Shown: positions 23,808 to 31,903, counted from the stretch's first letter. The stretch: DNA of 37,378 nucleotides from Microbacteriaceae bacterium (GCA_947448845.1 CANFOX010000003.1:1-37378), one strand, 5' to 3'. Numbers and translations are program-made. Notes: a model not told the origin generated them from the sequence alone.

Positions 23808-24019
23808 GCGCCACCGTTTTCGCTTCGAAACACGTGAACAATCGCGTTGGCGTGACCGTGCCCCATGGAGTGATCGTTCTTCAAAAACGCCACCTGTTCC
23901 ATGTGAGTCTTGCCGGCCACTTTGGCTAACACTTTCATCCAGTGTGAAATCGGCTGCCCGTAGGTTTTTTCAATCGAAGGAAAATATGATTTTGGGCCTT
24001 TGACCTTTTCTTCGCTCAT
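23804..24019 (-). CDS. DUF4287 domain protein
   Basis: A 71-residue protein that matches the DUF4287 family along its whole length: YFPSIEKTYGQPISHW near the start and the closing DHSMGHGHANAIVH. The family is widespread and uncharacterised; the His-rich GHGHAN motif hints at metal or ligand binding but no function is established. The ATG lacks an obvious ribosome binding site. It is convergent with the GT39 gene (4-bp CTAG overlap) and divergent from the first pirin gene, with 75 bp between starts, so it is its own transcript. Confidence 0.9.
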   Translation of the reverse strand: MSEEKVKGPKSYFPSIEKTYGQPISHWMKVLAKVAGKTHMEQVAFLKNDHSMGHGHANAIVHVFRSENGGA

Positions 24020-24094
24020 AGAACCATTCTGGTGGAATAAAGTCTGTCTAGGTGCACTTTACTTAGTTGAATGCACCGACATAAAGGAGCCAAA

Positions 24095-25063
24095 ATGCCA
24101 GCAGTAACCGCAGACACTCTGACCCTGCCCCGGCTTGAAACCGTGGTTGGTGCGGCTCGAACCATAAAGTCGGTCACCTATGGCCCGAAGGCTTACGAGG
24201 GCGAGGGGTTTCCGGTTACTCGAGCTTTCGCCGGCATTGCGTTTGCCGACCTCGACCCGTTTATTCACATGGATCAAATGGGTGAGGTCGAGTATGCACC
24301 GATGGAACCGAAGGGAACTCCGTGGCATCCGCATCGCGGCTTTGAAACCTTTACCTACATGATTGATGGCACCTTTCAGCATCAAGACAACCACGGTGGC
24401 GGTGGCATCATTGAGGATGGCGCGACCCAATACATGACTGCAGGCGCTGGAATATTGCACATCGAAACCCCACCGGAATCACTGGTTATTTCGGGTGGCA
24501 TCTTTCACGGCATTCAGCTTTGGATCAACCTTCCAGGCGAAAAGAAGATGCTCACCCCGGCCTACCAGAGCCTCGAAGGCGAAGATGTCACTCTGCTTTC
24601 AAGTGCCGATGGCGGGGCGCTCATTCGAGTGCTGGCTGGCGAAATCGACGGCCACACCGGGCCAGGTAAATCGCAAACCCCGATGTCGATTGCGCACATA
24701 ACCCTTGCCCCGGGGGCCTCGGTTTCTATTCCGTGGAACCCCATGTTCAACGCGCTGGCTTTCGCGCTGGCGGGTTCTGGCTCGGTTGGTGAAGGTGCCG
24801 CCGCTGCTCCCATTCACGAGAGTGGGCTGGCGGTGTTTGGCGCGGGCGACCGCGTAGTGCTTACCGCAGATGCAAAACAAGACGCCCGCACCGGCGCGCT
24901 CGAGATCTTCTTGCTTGGCGGCAAACCAATTCGCGAGCCGGTAGTGCACTACGGGCCGTTTGTGATGAACGACAAGGCGGGCGTGGTTCAAGCCATGGAG
25001 GATTACCACTTCGGTCGCTTCGGCCAGATTCCACCTGACGCAATTCAGCCCTATCGCGGGTAG
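24095..25063 (+). CDS. Pirin family protein (first of a pair)
   Basis: A bicupin pirin of about 322 residues. Pirins are iron-binding proteins; some bacterial members act as quercetin 2,3-dioxygenases and others as regulators. The N-terminal cupin metal motif is seen: WHPHRGFET supplies two His, and GAGILHIE supplies the third His and Glu. FHGIQLWINLP is a family hallmark. The C-terminal cupin (about 190-322) lacks the metal set, as usual. The ORF track starts at ATG 24071. I chose ATG 24095 (MPAVTADT) because AAAGGAG sits five bases before it. A second pirin begins 9 bp after the stop, so both are probably one transcript. Confidence 0.92.
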   Translation: MPAVTADTLTLPRLETVVGAARTIKSVTYGPKAYEGEGFPVTRAFAGIAFADLDPFIHMDQMGEVEYAPMEPKGTPWHPHRGFETFTYMIDGTFQHQDNHGGGGIIEDGATQYMTAGAGILHIETPPESLVISGGIFHGIQLWINLPGEKKMLTPAYQSLEGEDVTLLSSADGGALIRVLAGEIDGHTGPGKSQTPMSIAHITLAPGASVSIPWNPMFNALAFALAGSGSVGEGAAAAPIHESGLAVFGAGDRVVLTADAKQDARTGALEIFLLGGKPIREPVVHYGPFVMNDKAGVVQAMEDYHFGRFGQIPPDAIQPYRG

Positions 25064-25072
25064 ATTAGCCAC

Positions 25073-25951
25073 ATGTTGCTTGAACCTCGGTTGGTGAAAC
25101 TAACCACACGCACCGAGATCGAGGTTCGCCGCCTACTGCCCCACCTGCGCCAACGCTATATTGGCGCCTGGTGCTTCGTAGATCACTTCGGCCCAACCAA
25201 TCAAACTAACGGAATGGTTGTTGCCGCTCACCCACACACCGGCTTACAAACGGCAACCTGGGTTTTCGAGGGTGAGGTGGAACACCGAGACAGTGTTGGT
25301 TCGGTGCAAGAAATCAAACCAGGCCAGCTAAACCTAATGACCGCTGGCCACGGTATTGCCCACAGTGAGCTTTCGTTGAAACGTGAGGGTAGGTTGCACG
25401 CCGTGCAACTTTGGATTGCCCTGCCCGATGCCGAACGAGAACGAATTCCAGATTTCGCACATCACGCCGATTTGCCAGTGGTGAACCTTGGTGCAGCAAC
25501 AGTCAAAGTTTTTGTTGGCGAACTTCTTGGTGCCCGCTCATATGCTCGCACTTACACCAAACTGCTTGGTGCAGAAATTCGCATGCCAGCAAGTGCCTCG
25601 GTTACCGTTCCGCTAGAGGCCAACTTTGAACATGGCGTTCTAGTAGCCGAAGGAGCCGTCACCGTAAACAGTGAGCCGGTTGCGCTCAACCAAATGGAAT
25701 ATCTCGAAACCGGTCACCAGAACCTAACCCTCACAGCCACCGAAGACTGCACGCTGGTTCTGTTGGGCGGGGAACCGCTCGGCGAAAAATTACTCATGTG
25801 GTGGAACTTCATTGCCCGCAGCCACAGCGAAATAGTTGAGATGCGTCGCTCGTGGAACGCTCGCGAGCCACGGTTCGGCGAATTTTCAGACCAAATCGGT
25901 GGCTGGATTCCCGCCCCCGATTTGCCCAACGTAGAACTTCGCCCCCGCTAA
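25073..25951 (+). CDS. Pirin family protein (second of a pair)
   Basis: A second pirin of 292 residues. The metal motif is AHPHTGLQTATW and the third ligand lies in GHGIAHSE; HAVQLWIALP matches the hallmark of the first copy. It differs in the first metal segment (HTGLQT versus HRGFET), placing it in a different pirin subgroup, so this is not a recent duplication. The position of the Glu ligand agrees with the family (AHSE). The C-terminal domain ends with WWNFIARSHSEIVEMR, a typical pirin closing motif missing from the first copy. It follows the first pirin by 9 bp and is convergent with the DivIVA-type gene, with a terminator between. Confidence 0.92.
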   Translation: MLLEPRLVKLTTRTEIEVRRLLPHLRQRYIGAWCFVDHFGPTNQTNGMVVAAHPHTGLQTATWVFEGEVEHRDSVGSVQEIKPGQLNLMTAGHGIAHSELSLKREGRLHAVQLWIALPDAERERIPDFAHHADLPVVNLGAATVKVFVGELLGARSYARTYTKLLGAEIRMPASASVTVPLEANFEHGVLVAEGAVTVNSEPVALNQMEYLETGHQNLTLTATEDCTLVLLGGEPLGEKLLMWWNFIARSHSEIVEMRRSWNAREPRFGEFSDQIGGWIPAPDLPNVELRPR

Positions 25952-25971
25952 CCACTCAGGTTAAAGCGAAT

Positions 25972-25993
25972 CGGGCCACCCGAAGGTGACCCG
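25972..25993 (-). terminator. Terminator-like hairpin after the DivIVA-type gene
   Basis: On the minus strand CGGGTCACC, a TTCG tetraloop and GGTGGCCCG form a 9-bp stem with one G-U pair. The plus strand version has a C-A mismatch. The following T run is weak on the minus strand, whereas the plus strand has GTTTTT 10 bases beyond, so it may serve both convergent genes. Confidence 0.65.
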
Positions 25994-26008
25994 ACCCAAA
26001 GTTTTTAA

Positions 26009-27541
26009 CTAGTCGTCGTCGCCAACGATTTCGGCGTCAATGGCACCGTCTTCTGAAAGCTTGTAGTCGTCAACGCTAAAGCCCTGGCGTTTGGCTGCCT
26101 TGATTTCTGGCTGAGCGCTTGGCTTTACGTCGTCGATGCTCGACTCGATCATTGAAAGAACGCTGTCTTCTGAAACTAGACCCTTGAGGGAGCCCAAGAA
26201 GTCTTGAAGTTCGTCTTGCTCTTTCTCCATCTTCGCAAGGCGTGATTCGGCATCGCGAATCGAACCCATGGCATAGAACTCTGCCTTCTTGGCGATAAGT
26301 TCGCTCTGGCGACGTGCCTCAACCAATAACTGGTAGGCGTTGTTGCGAGCGGTCTCCATAAGGTTGTTGGCCTGCTGCTCGGTTTCGCGCAGGTGAGCCT
26401 CGGCTTCGGCAGAAAGTTCTTGACCACGGTTCATGGCGTCGTCTAGAACTTCGATTGCCTGCTGGTTGATTTCAGCGGCGCGCTGCGCAGCACTTTGAAT
26501 CATGTCGTTCGACTCACGCTCTGCTTGGTTGCGCTTTTCAGCAATTTCGACATCCGTGTTAATTCGCATCTGCTCAACCGAACGAACTACCGAGTCAGAC
26601 TCTGACTTCTGGCGGCTGAGTTCGTTGCGAATCTGCTGTGACTCTTCGGCAACCTCGCTGCGCATGCGAGCGGCTTCGGCCTGAGCGTTGGCAAGCAACT
26701 GCTGAGCTTCTTGCTGCATGTCCATGAGGTATTGCTCGGCCTCGCGGCGAACGTTCTCGGCGTTGTTGCGAGCAGCGCGGGTGAACGAATCGGTTTCTGC
26801 CTTCTGGCGTGCCAACTCGTTGCGCAACTGCTGCGACTCTTCTGCAAATTCATTACGGATGCGAGCTGCTTCTACCTGTGCGTTGGCAACCAACTGCTGG
26901 GCTTCTTGCTGCATGTCCATGAGGTATTGCTCGGCCTCGCGGCGAACGCCTTCGCTGCCGTTCTTGATGGTTTCAACTTCTTGGCGTGCATCGGCCTTGA
27001 TCTTGGCGATCTCTTCTTCGGCCTGCATCTTGAGCACGGCAATTTCTTGCGTGGTGCGGGCAAGAGATTCACTGTTCTGCTGTTCAACCTGCTTGAGGCG
27101 GTTGGCGATGCGAGATTCAATGTGCTTGGCACCAAGTTCGCGTTCTGAAACTCGAACTTCAGCCTCTGCGATCATCTTTTCTGCCATCTTTTCGGCAGTG
27201 CTGATGGCCTTGCGAACTTCGCGCTCGGCATCTGCCATAGCGGTTTCGCGAATGCGAATGGCTTCTTGGCCAGCAACTTGAATCAGCTTTCCAGCCTGTT
27301 CTTCAGCTAGGCGCAGGGTGTTGCCAAACTGTGAACCAAGCTCGGCATAGTTGCCGGCAGCGTTCTTCTTGCTGTTCTGGCGCAACTCGATAATCTCGTT
27401 GCGCATCGATTCCATTTCGGCACTCGCACGCTGGTTGGCCTGAAGTTGTGTTTTGAGGTCGTCGACCAGGCGCGCAACAGCTGTGTCTACCTGATTAACG
27501 TCGTAGCCACGAAGTGCATACGAGAAACTGATTTCTTCCAT
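26009..27541 (-). CDS. DivIVA-domain long coiled-coil protein
   Basis: A 510-residue protein whose first 30 residues match the DivIVA membrane-targeting head (FSYALRGYDVNQVDTAVARL). The rest, to about 440, is an almost continuous charged coiled coil rich in Glu, Gln, Ala and Arg. Relatives (DivIVA/Wag31 and Scy/FilP-type actinobacterial proteins) organise polar growth and division by scaffolding at curved membranes. A 65-residue unit beginning VRREAEQYLMDMQQEAQQL is repeated in tandem, with 54 residues closely conserved. The C-terminus (about 440-510) is acidic, ending EIVGDDD. ATG 27541 is preceded by a modest GGCAGG. It lies alone between two terminators. It is longer than a housekeeping DivIVA, so the main DivIVA is probably encoded elsewhere. 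Confidence 0.9.
   Translation of the reverse strand: MEEISFSYALRGYDVNQVDTAVARLVDDLKTQLQANQRASAEMESMRNEIIELRQNSKKNAAGNYAELGSQFGNTLRLAEEQAGKLIQVAGQEAIRIRETAMADAEREVRKAISTAEKMAEKMIAEAEVRVSERELGAKHIESRIANRLKQVEQQNSESLARTTQEIAVLKMQAEEEIAKIKADARQEVETIKNGSEGVRREAEQYLMDMQQEAQQLVANAQVEAARIRNEFAEESQQLRNELARQKAETDSFTRAARNNAENVRREAEQYLMDMQQEAQQLLANAQAEAARMRSEVAEESQQIRNELSRQKSESDSVVRSVEQMRINTDVEIAEKRNQAERESNDMIQSAAQRAAEINQQAIEVLDDAMNRGQELSAEAEAHLRETEQQANNLMETARNNAYQLLVEARRQSELIAKKAEFYAMGSIRDAESRLAKMEKEQDELQDFLGSLKGLVSEDSVLSMIESSIDDVKPSAQPEIKAAKRQGFSVDDYKLSEDGAIDAEIVGDDD
26558..26947 (-). repeat. Two-copy 195-bp tandem repeat inside the DivIVA-type gene
   Basis: Two direct copies of a 65-codon unit (26753-26947 and 26558-26752). 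A 48-bp block is identical in both (26901-26948 and 26706-26753), encoding VRREAEQYLMDMQQEA. About the first 54 residues of each unit are conserved and the last 11 have diverged. Confidence 0.9.
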
Positions 27542-27659
27542 ACCCTGCCTATCAAAAAAATGGCGCGCAAGCGTCCCTGTAAAAGTGTAAAGGCTACGGC
27601 AAGCACCTGCAAACCATATTTATAATGTTTGGCCGAAATTTAATTATGCCTCACGTCAA

Positions 27660-27697
27660 AAAGAAACGACCCGAGATTGCTCCCGGGTCGTTTCTTT
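27660..27697 (-). terminator. Rho-independent terminator after the PTS IIC gene
   Basis: AAAGAAACGACCCG pairs perfectly over 14 bp with CGGGTCGTTTCTTT around a 10-nt loop. It lies 16 bases past the IIC stop on the minus strand, and the A/T-rich stem base supplies the T tract in both directions. Confidence 0.92.
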
Positions 27698-27713
27698 AGC
27701 TAATTCTTACGAA

Positions 27714-28865
27714 CTAGGCCTTCTGACCGATGCCCTTAGCAACGAGCACTAGAAGTGCGGTCACTACGGTACCGATGGCGAGAGCCAAGATGTATAGAAG
27801 TGGGCTGCTCACCAGTGGGAACACGAAGATTCCACCGTGAGGTGCGCGTAGCTCGTTACCGAACAGTGCAACCAAAATGCCGGTTAGACCGGAACCGATC
27901 ATGATCGAAGGGATCACGCGGATTGGGTCAGCAGCGGCGAATGGAATTGCACCTTCCGAGATGAACGATGCGCCAAGCAGCCAAGCTGCCTTGCCGTTCT
28001 CTTGCTCTGATTCGGTGAATGCGCTCTTGCGCAAAACGGTTGCAAGTGCAAGACCAAGTGGTGGGGTCATACCTGCAGCCATAACGATAGCCATGATTAC
28101 TAGACGGCTGTCACCTGATGCAGCGGTTACACCGGCAAGACCGGTAACTGCGAAGGTGTAAGCAACCTTGTTAACTGGGCCACCCATGTCGAATGCCATC
28201 ATCAGACCAAGAATCAAACCAAGAACGGCAAGTGCGCCGCCGCTTAGACCGGTCAACCAGGTGGTTAGACCGCTGATAAGACCGCCGATTGGAACCTTGA
28301 GAACGAGAACCATTGCGAAACCTGCAACCAAAGTAGCTAGAAGAGGAATAACAACAACTGGCATTACCGGACGAATCCAGTTTGGAACCTTCCAGCGTGA
28401 GATCCAAAGTGCTACACCACCGGCGATGAAACCGCCGAGGATAGCGCCGAGGAATCCGGTGCCGGTGCCCAGTGGGTTGCCGTCAAGACCGGTTGCAAGT
28501 GCACCGGCGACGAAACCTGGGGCTAGACCTGGACGGTCGGCGATTGCATAAGCAATGTAACCAGCGAGAACTGGCACGAAGAATGCAAAGGCTGCCTTAC
28601 CAAGCCAGAAAATAATGAATGCCCAGTTCGCACCGTTGGTTAGGTCGAAACCGGTGATGCCGCCATTGGCATCGAGTGGAACTCCAGCTAGTTTTGCGTC
28701 GTAAACGCGAATACCACCGGTTGCTGCGTCTGAACCCATGAAAATCGATCCAAACAAGAAACCAAGGGCAATGAGGATACCGCCTGATGCAACAAACGGA
28801 ATCATGTAGGACACACCGGTCATCAACCATTGGCGGATGCGCGATCCAATACCTGCGTTAGCCAC
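27714..28865 (-). CDS. PTS fructose-type transporter subunit IIC
   Basis: The membrane channel of a fructose-family phosphotransferase system, which imports and phosphorylates a hexose using phosphate passed from PEP. It has 383 residues and about ten helices. Family segments include RQWLMTGVSYMIPFVASGGI at the start, GLAPGFVAGAL, MAFDMGGPVNKVAY and the sugar-site region EGAIPFAAADP. It is a free-standing IIC; in many bacteria IIA, IIB and IIC are one FruA chain, but here the three are separate genes in the order IIA-IIB-IIC. The start is GTG 28865 with AAAGG nine bases upstream. A strong terminator follows the stop. No 1-phosphofructokinase gene is adjacent, so the exact sugar is unconfirmed. 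Confidence 0.93.
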   Translation of the reverse strand: MANAGIGSRIRQWLMTGVSYMIPFVASGGILIALGFLFGSIFMGSDAATGGIRVYDAKLAGVPLDANGGITGFDLTNGANWAFIIFWLGKAAFAFFVPVLAGYIAYAIADRPGLAPGFVAGALATGLDGNPLGTGTGFLGAILGGFIAGGVALWISRWKVPNWIRPVMPVVVIPLLATLVAGFAMVLVLKVPIGGLISGLTTWLTGLSGGALAVLGLILGLMMAFDMGGPVNKVAYTFAVTGLAGVTAASGDSRLVIMAIVMAAGMTPPLGLALATVLRKSAFTESEQENGKAAWLLGASFISEGAIPFAAADPIRVIPSIMIGSGLTGILVALFGNELRAPHGGIFVFPLVSSPLLYILALAIGTVVTALLVLVAKGIGQKA

Positions 28866-28925
28866 TAGGACTTACCTTTCTTTATGTTCTTGGATTACGG
28901 TCGCAACCCAAGTTTTACTGCTTTG

Positions 28926-29357
28926 TTACTTCTTACCGAAAAGGCCGCCAAAAAGGCCGCCCTTTTTCTCGCTAGGGTTGGCATCGCTCTTTTTGGCAGG
29001 CTCTTGTGAAGCCGCCGGCGCGGTGCCAGCTACCTTTGCAGCGGAACCATTCGCCACTGCGTCGAGAATCTGTGTGATAACGCCAGGGGCGTCTTTCATT
29101 GCCTTGGCAACCGGAAGCTCAATGTAGGGCTTGCCGGCAAAACGTTCGCGGTCTTTAACCTCTAGGTCAACTGCAAAAATAACGGCATCGGCTGCATCGA
29201 TAACCGACTGCTTCAGCGGGTTTGAACCGGCTGAACCCTGAGTTTCAACTACTAGGTCATGACCCATTTTTTTGCCAGCCTGCTCTAGCGCCTCAGCTGC
29301 CATATAGGTGTGTGCAATTCCGGTGATGCACGATGTAACACAAACAATCTTGGCCAT
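28926..29357 (-). CDS. PTS fructose-type transporter subunit IIB
   Basis: Phosphocarrier subunit IIB, 143 residues. The phosphorylated cysteine is Cys10 in VTSCITGIAHTYMAAEAL, where most relatives have CPTGIAHT. The IIB fold ends near residue 100. The remaining 40 residues are a low-complexity Ala/Pro/Lys stretch ending in GGLFGGLFGKK, which looks like a remnant linker, as expected if the chain were once fused to IIC. It receives phosphate from IIA and passes it to the sugar at IIC on the inner membrane face. The ATG overlaps the IIA stop (TAATG), giving translational coupling; IIC starts 60 bp downstream. Confidence 0.93.
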   Translation of the reverse strand: MAKIVCVTSCITGIAHTYMAAEALEQAGKKMGHDLVVETQGSAGSNPLKQSVIDAADAVIFAVDLEVKDRERFAGKPYIELPVAKAMKDAPGVITQILDAVANGSAAKVAGTAPAASQEPAKKSDANPSEKKGGLFGGLFGKK

Positions 29358-29812
29358 TAGCCCTGTACCTCTCTGGTGATGATCTCGGCGATTTTCGCCG
29401 CACTCTTTTCAGCGCGAAGCGATTCGCGAAACTCTTCGTTCATAACCTTGCGCGCCAACTTGGCGAGAATCTCGAGGTGAGCGTTACCCTCACCCTTGGC
29501 AGGCGCCGCGATTAGAAAAATTAAATTGGATGGCCCGTCATCCGCACCGAAATCAATGCCGGTTGCGCTGGTTGCCACTGCCACCGATGGGGTGACAACG
29601 TAATCGCTCTGAGCGTGGGGAATGGCGATGCCACCCTCAATGCCGGTTGGAAAGTGCTCTTCTCTTTTGGCAACTGCCTCGAGGTAAGGTTCGATTTCGG
29701 TAATGCGACCTTCGGCTAATAGTCGCTCTGCTAGTTCTCTGACTGCTTGCTCTTTGGTGCTAGCTGCTATGTCAACGATGACAATCTGTTCGGTAGTTAC
29801 CGCATTACTCAA
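29357..29812 (-). CDS. PTS fructose-type transporter subunit IIA
   Basis: Phosphocarrier subunit IIA, about 151 residues from the start chosen. The active-site histidine lies in GIAIPHAQSDY (His66 by this start, which is close to the family norm). Other family motifs: KREEHFPTGIEGG and LIAAPAKGEGNAHLEILAKLA. Start choice matters: the track uses 29959, and an ATG at 29887 gives a Ser/Thr-rich 25-residue extension. TTG 29812 has AAAGG about seven bases upstream and gives a normal-length N-terminus, while codons upstream of it (TTA, TCA, ACA) are unlike the gene's usual choice. I therefore use 29812, at moderate confidence. It takes phosphate from HPr, encoded divergently next door. Confidence 0.88.
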   Translation of the reverse strand: MSNAVTTEQIVIVDIAASTKEQAVRELAERLLAEGRITEIEPYLEAVAKREEHFPTGIEGGIAIPHAQSDYVVTPSVAVATSATGIDFGADDGPSNLIFLIAAPAKGEGNAHLEILAKLARKVMNEEFRESLRAEKSAAKIAEIITREVQG

Positions 29813-29878
29813 TGAAACGCCTTTGTTAGGTTGTGTTGCCACTTCTGTTGAAACTTTAGTGCTAGATAAAAGTGAATA

Positions 29879-29914
29879 AACGTTCATTTTGCATTTTTCT
29901 ACAACGAAAACGTT
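29879..29914. promoter_or_regulatory. Pair of AACGTT hexamers 30 bp apart upstream of PTS IIA
   Basis: Two AACGTT palindromes (29879-29884 and 29909-29914) lie 30 bp centre to centre, three helical turns, each in an A/T-rich setting (AAACGTTCAT and AAACGTTATG). LacI-family sugar regulators often bind AACGTT-centred sites, so these are candidate operators for the divergent PTS genes. No binding factor is encoded in the window. Confidence 0.4.
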
Positions 29915-29934
29915 ATGAAAAACCGTGTGTTTTT

Positions 29935-29961
29935 GCTTGATTTTCTTGTTCGCAATCAAGC
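29935..29961. promoter_or_regulatory. Perfect inverted repeat GCTTGATT-N11-AATCAAGC between IIA and HPr
   Basis: An 8-bp perfect dyad with an 11-bp centre lies 44 bases before the HPr start, within the divergent promoter region. Arm-to-arm spacing of 19 bp is suited to a dimeric regulator. As RNA it would be a modest hairpin without a T tract, so an operator is more likely than a terminator. Confidence 0.5.
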
Positions 29962-30005
29962 GAGTAACCTTAGTTCATTGATTTCTAGACGTTTGGAGCA
30001 ACAAT

Positions 30006-30275
30006 ATGTCTCTTATTAAAGGCGTGGTCGAAGTTCTCGACCCAATCGGTTTGCACGCCAGACCAGCTAGCCAGATTGTGAAGCTAGTAAAAGAAAGTGG
30101 CCTCGAAATTGAGATTGGCCGTGAGGGTGAAGAATTCGCCAAGGCAAACTCGGCACTTCGACTAATGAGCCTGCAAATTAAACCAAACGAAAAACTAACA
30201 GTCACCGTAGCCACCGATGACAGCACTCTGGGTCAGAGCCTGATCGCTCAGATTCAGGAATTTCTAAAGGGCTAG
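30006..30275 (+). CDS. ptsH: Phosphocarrier protein HPr
   Basis: HPr carries phosphate from enzyme I to the IIA subunits. The 89-residue length is normal. The phosphorylated histidine is His17 in GLHARPAS. The Ser46-equivalent region reads ANSALRLMSL, so a serine is present near the regulatory position used by HPr kinase in Firmicutes, although actinobacteria generally lack that kinase. GGAG lies seven bases before ATG 30006. Enzyme I begins only 2 bp after the stop. The gene is divergent from the IIA-IIB-IIC genes across a region with candidate operators, so general and sugar-specific PTS parts may be switched together. Confidence 0.96.
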   Translation: MSLIKGVVEVLDPIGLHARPASQIVKLVKESGLEIEIGREGEEFAKANSALRLMSLQIKPNEKLTVTVATDDSTLGQSLIAQIQEFLKG

Positions 30276-30277
30276 CG

Positions 30278-31903
30278 GTGTCGCTCAGCGAAGGAGCCGT
30301 GCTCGCCGGTCTCGGCGTTGGCCTGATTTCGGCGGTTGGCGAAGTGCACGTTGTAAAGCCTGCGGCAGCTCTGCCCGAATGGTCGAAAGACGGCGGTGAC
30401 GCTGATGCAAAAAAGGTGGCACTTCGCGAGGCGATTGACGCGGTTTCGAAGCATCTCGACGAGCTTGGCGAAAAAGCCGGCGGCACCAGTGCTGAGATTT
30501 TTGATGCTCTCAAGATGTTTCTTGAAGATGACGAACTTATTGACATGGCAAACGACGCCATTGACGAAGGCTGGTCGGCTGCAGCTGCCTATGGAAAGTC
30601 AGTCGACACCTTCGGTGAACTCATTGGCGGCGACCCAACTTTTGCCGAGCGAGTTGCCGACCTGCAAGACCTTTCAAAGCGAGTTCAGGCTCACCTAGCC
30701 GGAATCGAACTGGGGCTTGAACTACCCGAGACCGGTTCAATCATTTTGGTTGGCGAAGATTTTTCGCCTGCCGACACCGCACAGTTCACGCCGGCTGTGG
30801 TTGGCGTAATCACCACCAAGGGTGGCCCAACCTCGCACACCGCAATCATTTGCCGTTCTCGTTCGATTGCCGCGGTGGTTTCATGTGCCGGTGCAAAAGA
30901 CTTAGCCGACGGTGACCTGGTGCTGGTTGACCCGGTTGGCGACCGCGTGGTTCTAAGCGGCGATGCGTCTTTGGCAACCAAGCCAATTTCGTTTATTGCC
31001 GTGAACGACAAGCCGGTGATTCCGGTTCGCGCCAACATTGGCACCCTGAACGATGCCGAAGAAGCTGCCAAAACCGATGCCGAGGGTGTTGGGTTGTTTC
31101 GCACCGAACTTCTATATCTTTCGGCGGCAACTGCGCCGAGTGTTTCCGAGCAAACCGCGTCTTACGCGGCCATCTTGACGGCGGCACCCGTGGGCCCAAT
31201 TGTGGTTCGAACCATTGATGCCGGAAGCGACAAGCCAGTTCCCTTCTTGAACATGCCTCACGAAGAAAACCCTTCGCTCGGCGTTCGCGGTTTTCGATTG
31301 ATTGTTGAGCACCGCAGTTTCATTGAAGATCAGCTTCGCTCACTTGAAGCCGCCCGACAGCAAACCGGTCGTGAGGTTTGGGTGATGGCACCAATGATTG
31401 CCACCCTCGACGAAACCAAGCAGTTTGCCGAACTCGCTAGAAGCATCGGCAAGTTCAAGGTTGGCATCATGGTTGAGACGCCTTCCATTGCGGCTCTAGT
31501 TGACCAACTTGGCTCGGTAGTTGATTTCGTGAGCATTGGCACCAATGACCTTTCGCAATACCTCTTTGCTGCCGATCGCATGAACCCATCTCTCGGAGCT
31601 CTGCTAAACCACTGGCAGCCGGCACTGATTCGCACCCTGGCCCGCATTGCGGCCGGCGGTGAAAACGGCGGTTTCTCGGTTGGCGTTTGCGGTGAGAGCG
31701 CCTCAGACCCAGCCTTCGCAGTTGTGCTCGCCGGTCTTGGCATAAGTTCGGTTAGCGTTTCGCGTTCGCAAGTTGCAGCCGTTCGAAACGCACTTGAGTC
31801 GCTGAACCTGGGCACCGCTAAAGAGATTGCCAACAAGGTGCTAAAGGCAACCAGTGCTGAAGAAGCCAAAGCCATAGCGCTTGACGCCTTGGCTAGTCTC
31901 TAA
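30278..31903 (+). CDS. ptsI: Phosphoenolpyruvate-protein phosphotransferase (enzyme I)
   Basis: Enzyme I takes phosphate from PEP and passes it to HPr, the first PTS step, in the cytoplasm. At 541 residues it is slightly shorter than the usual 570 or so. The N-terminal part carries the phosphorylated His187 in GGPTSHTAIICRS. The PEP-binding barrel shows GVGLFRTELLYL, RTIDAGSDKPVP, NPSLGVRGFR, FVSIGTNDLSQYLFAADR, and the catalytic cysteine in GVCGESASDP. The start is GTG, 2 bp after the HPr stop, so translation is likely coupled; the ribosome binding site would lie within the HPr end (AAAGG). It is followed 2 bp later by lactate dehydrogenase, placing sugar uptake and fermentation in one run. 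Confidence 0.95.
   Translation: MSLSEGAVLAGLGVGLISAVGEVHVVKPAAALPEWSKDGGDADAKKVALREAIDAVSKHLDELGEKAGGTSAEIFDALKMFLEDDELIDMANDAIDEGWSAAAAYGKSVDTFGELIGGDPTFAERVADLQDLSKRVQAHLAGIELGLELPETGSIILVGEDFSPADTAQFTPAVVGVITTKGGPTSHTAIICRSRSIAAVVSCAGAKDLADGDLVLVDPVGDRVVLSGDASLATKPISFIAVNDKPVIPVRANIGTLNDAEEAAKTDAEGVGLFRTELLYLSAATAPSVSEQTASYAAILTAAPVGPIVVRTIDAGSDKPVPFLNMPHEENPSLGVRGFRLIVEHRSFIEDQLRSLEAARQQTGREVWVMAPMIATLDETKQFAELARSIGKFKVGIMVETPSIAALVDQLGSVVDFVSIGTNDLSQYLFAADRMNPSLGALLNHWQPALIRTLARIAAGGENGGFSVGVCGESASDPAFAVVLAGLGISSVSVSRSQVAAVRNALESLNLGTAKEIANKVLKATSAEEAKAIALDALASL

Noticed and set aside
26558-26947. Direct repeats as a CRISPR array
   Set aside because: Only two copies, in frame inside a coiled-coil gene; no spacer pattern and no cas genes.
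26718-27281. 187-residue plus-strand ORF inside the DivIVA-type gene
   Set aside because: It is the antisense shadow of a repetitive coiled-coil gene (Arg/Ala/Ser-rich, no start signal).
29357-29959. 200-residue form of PTS IIA
   Set aside because: The extra N-terminus has atypical codon use and composition, and would place candidate operators inside the gene.
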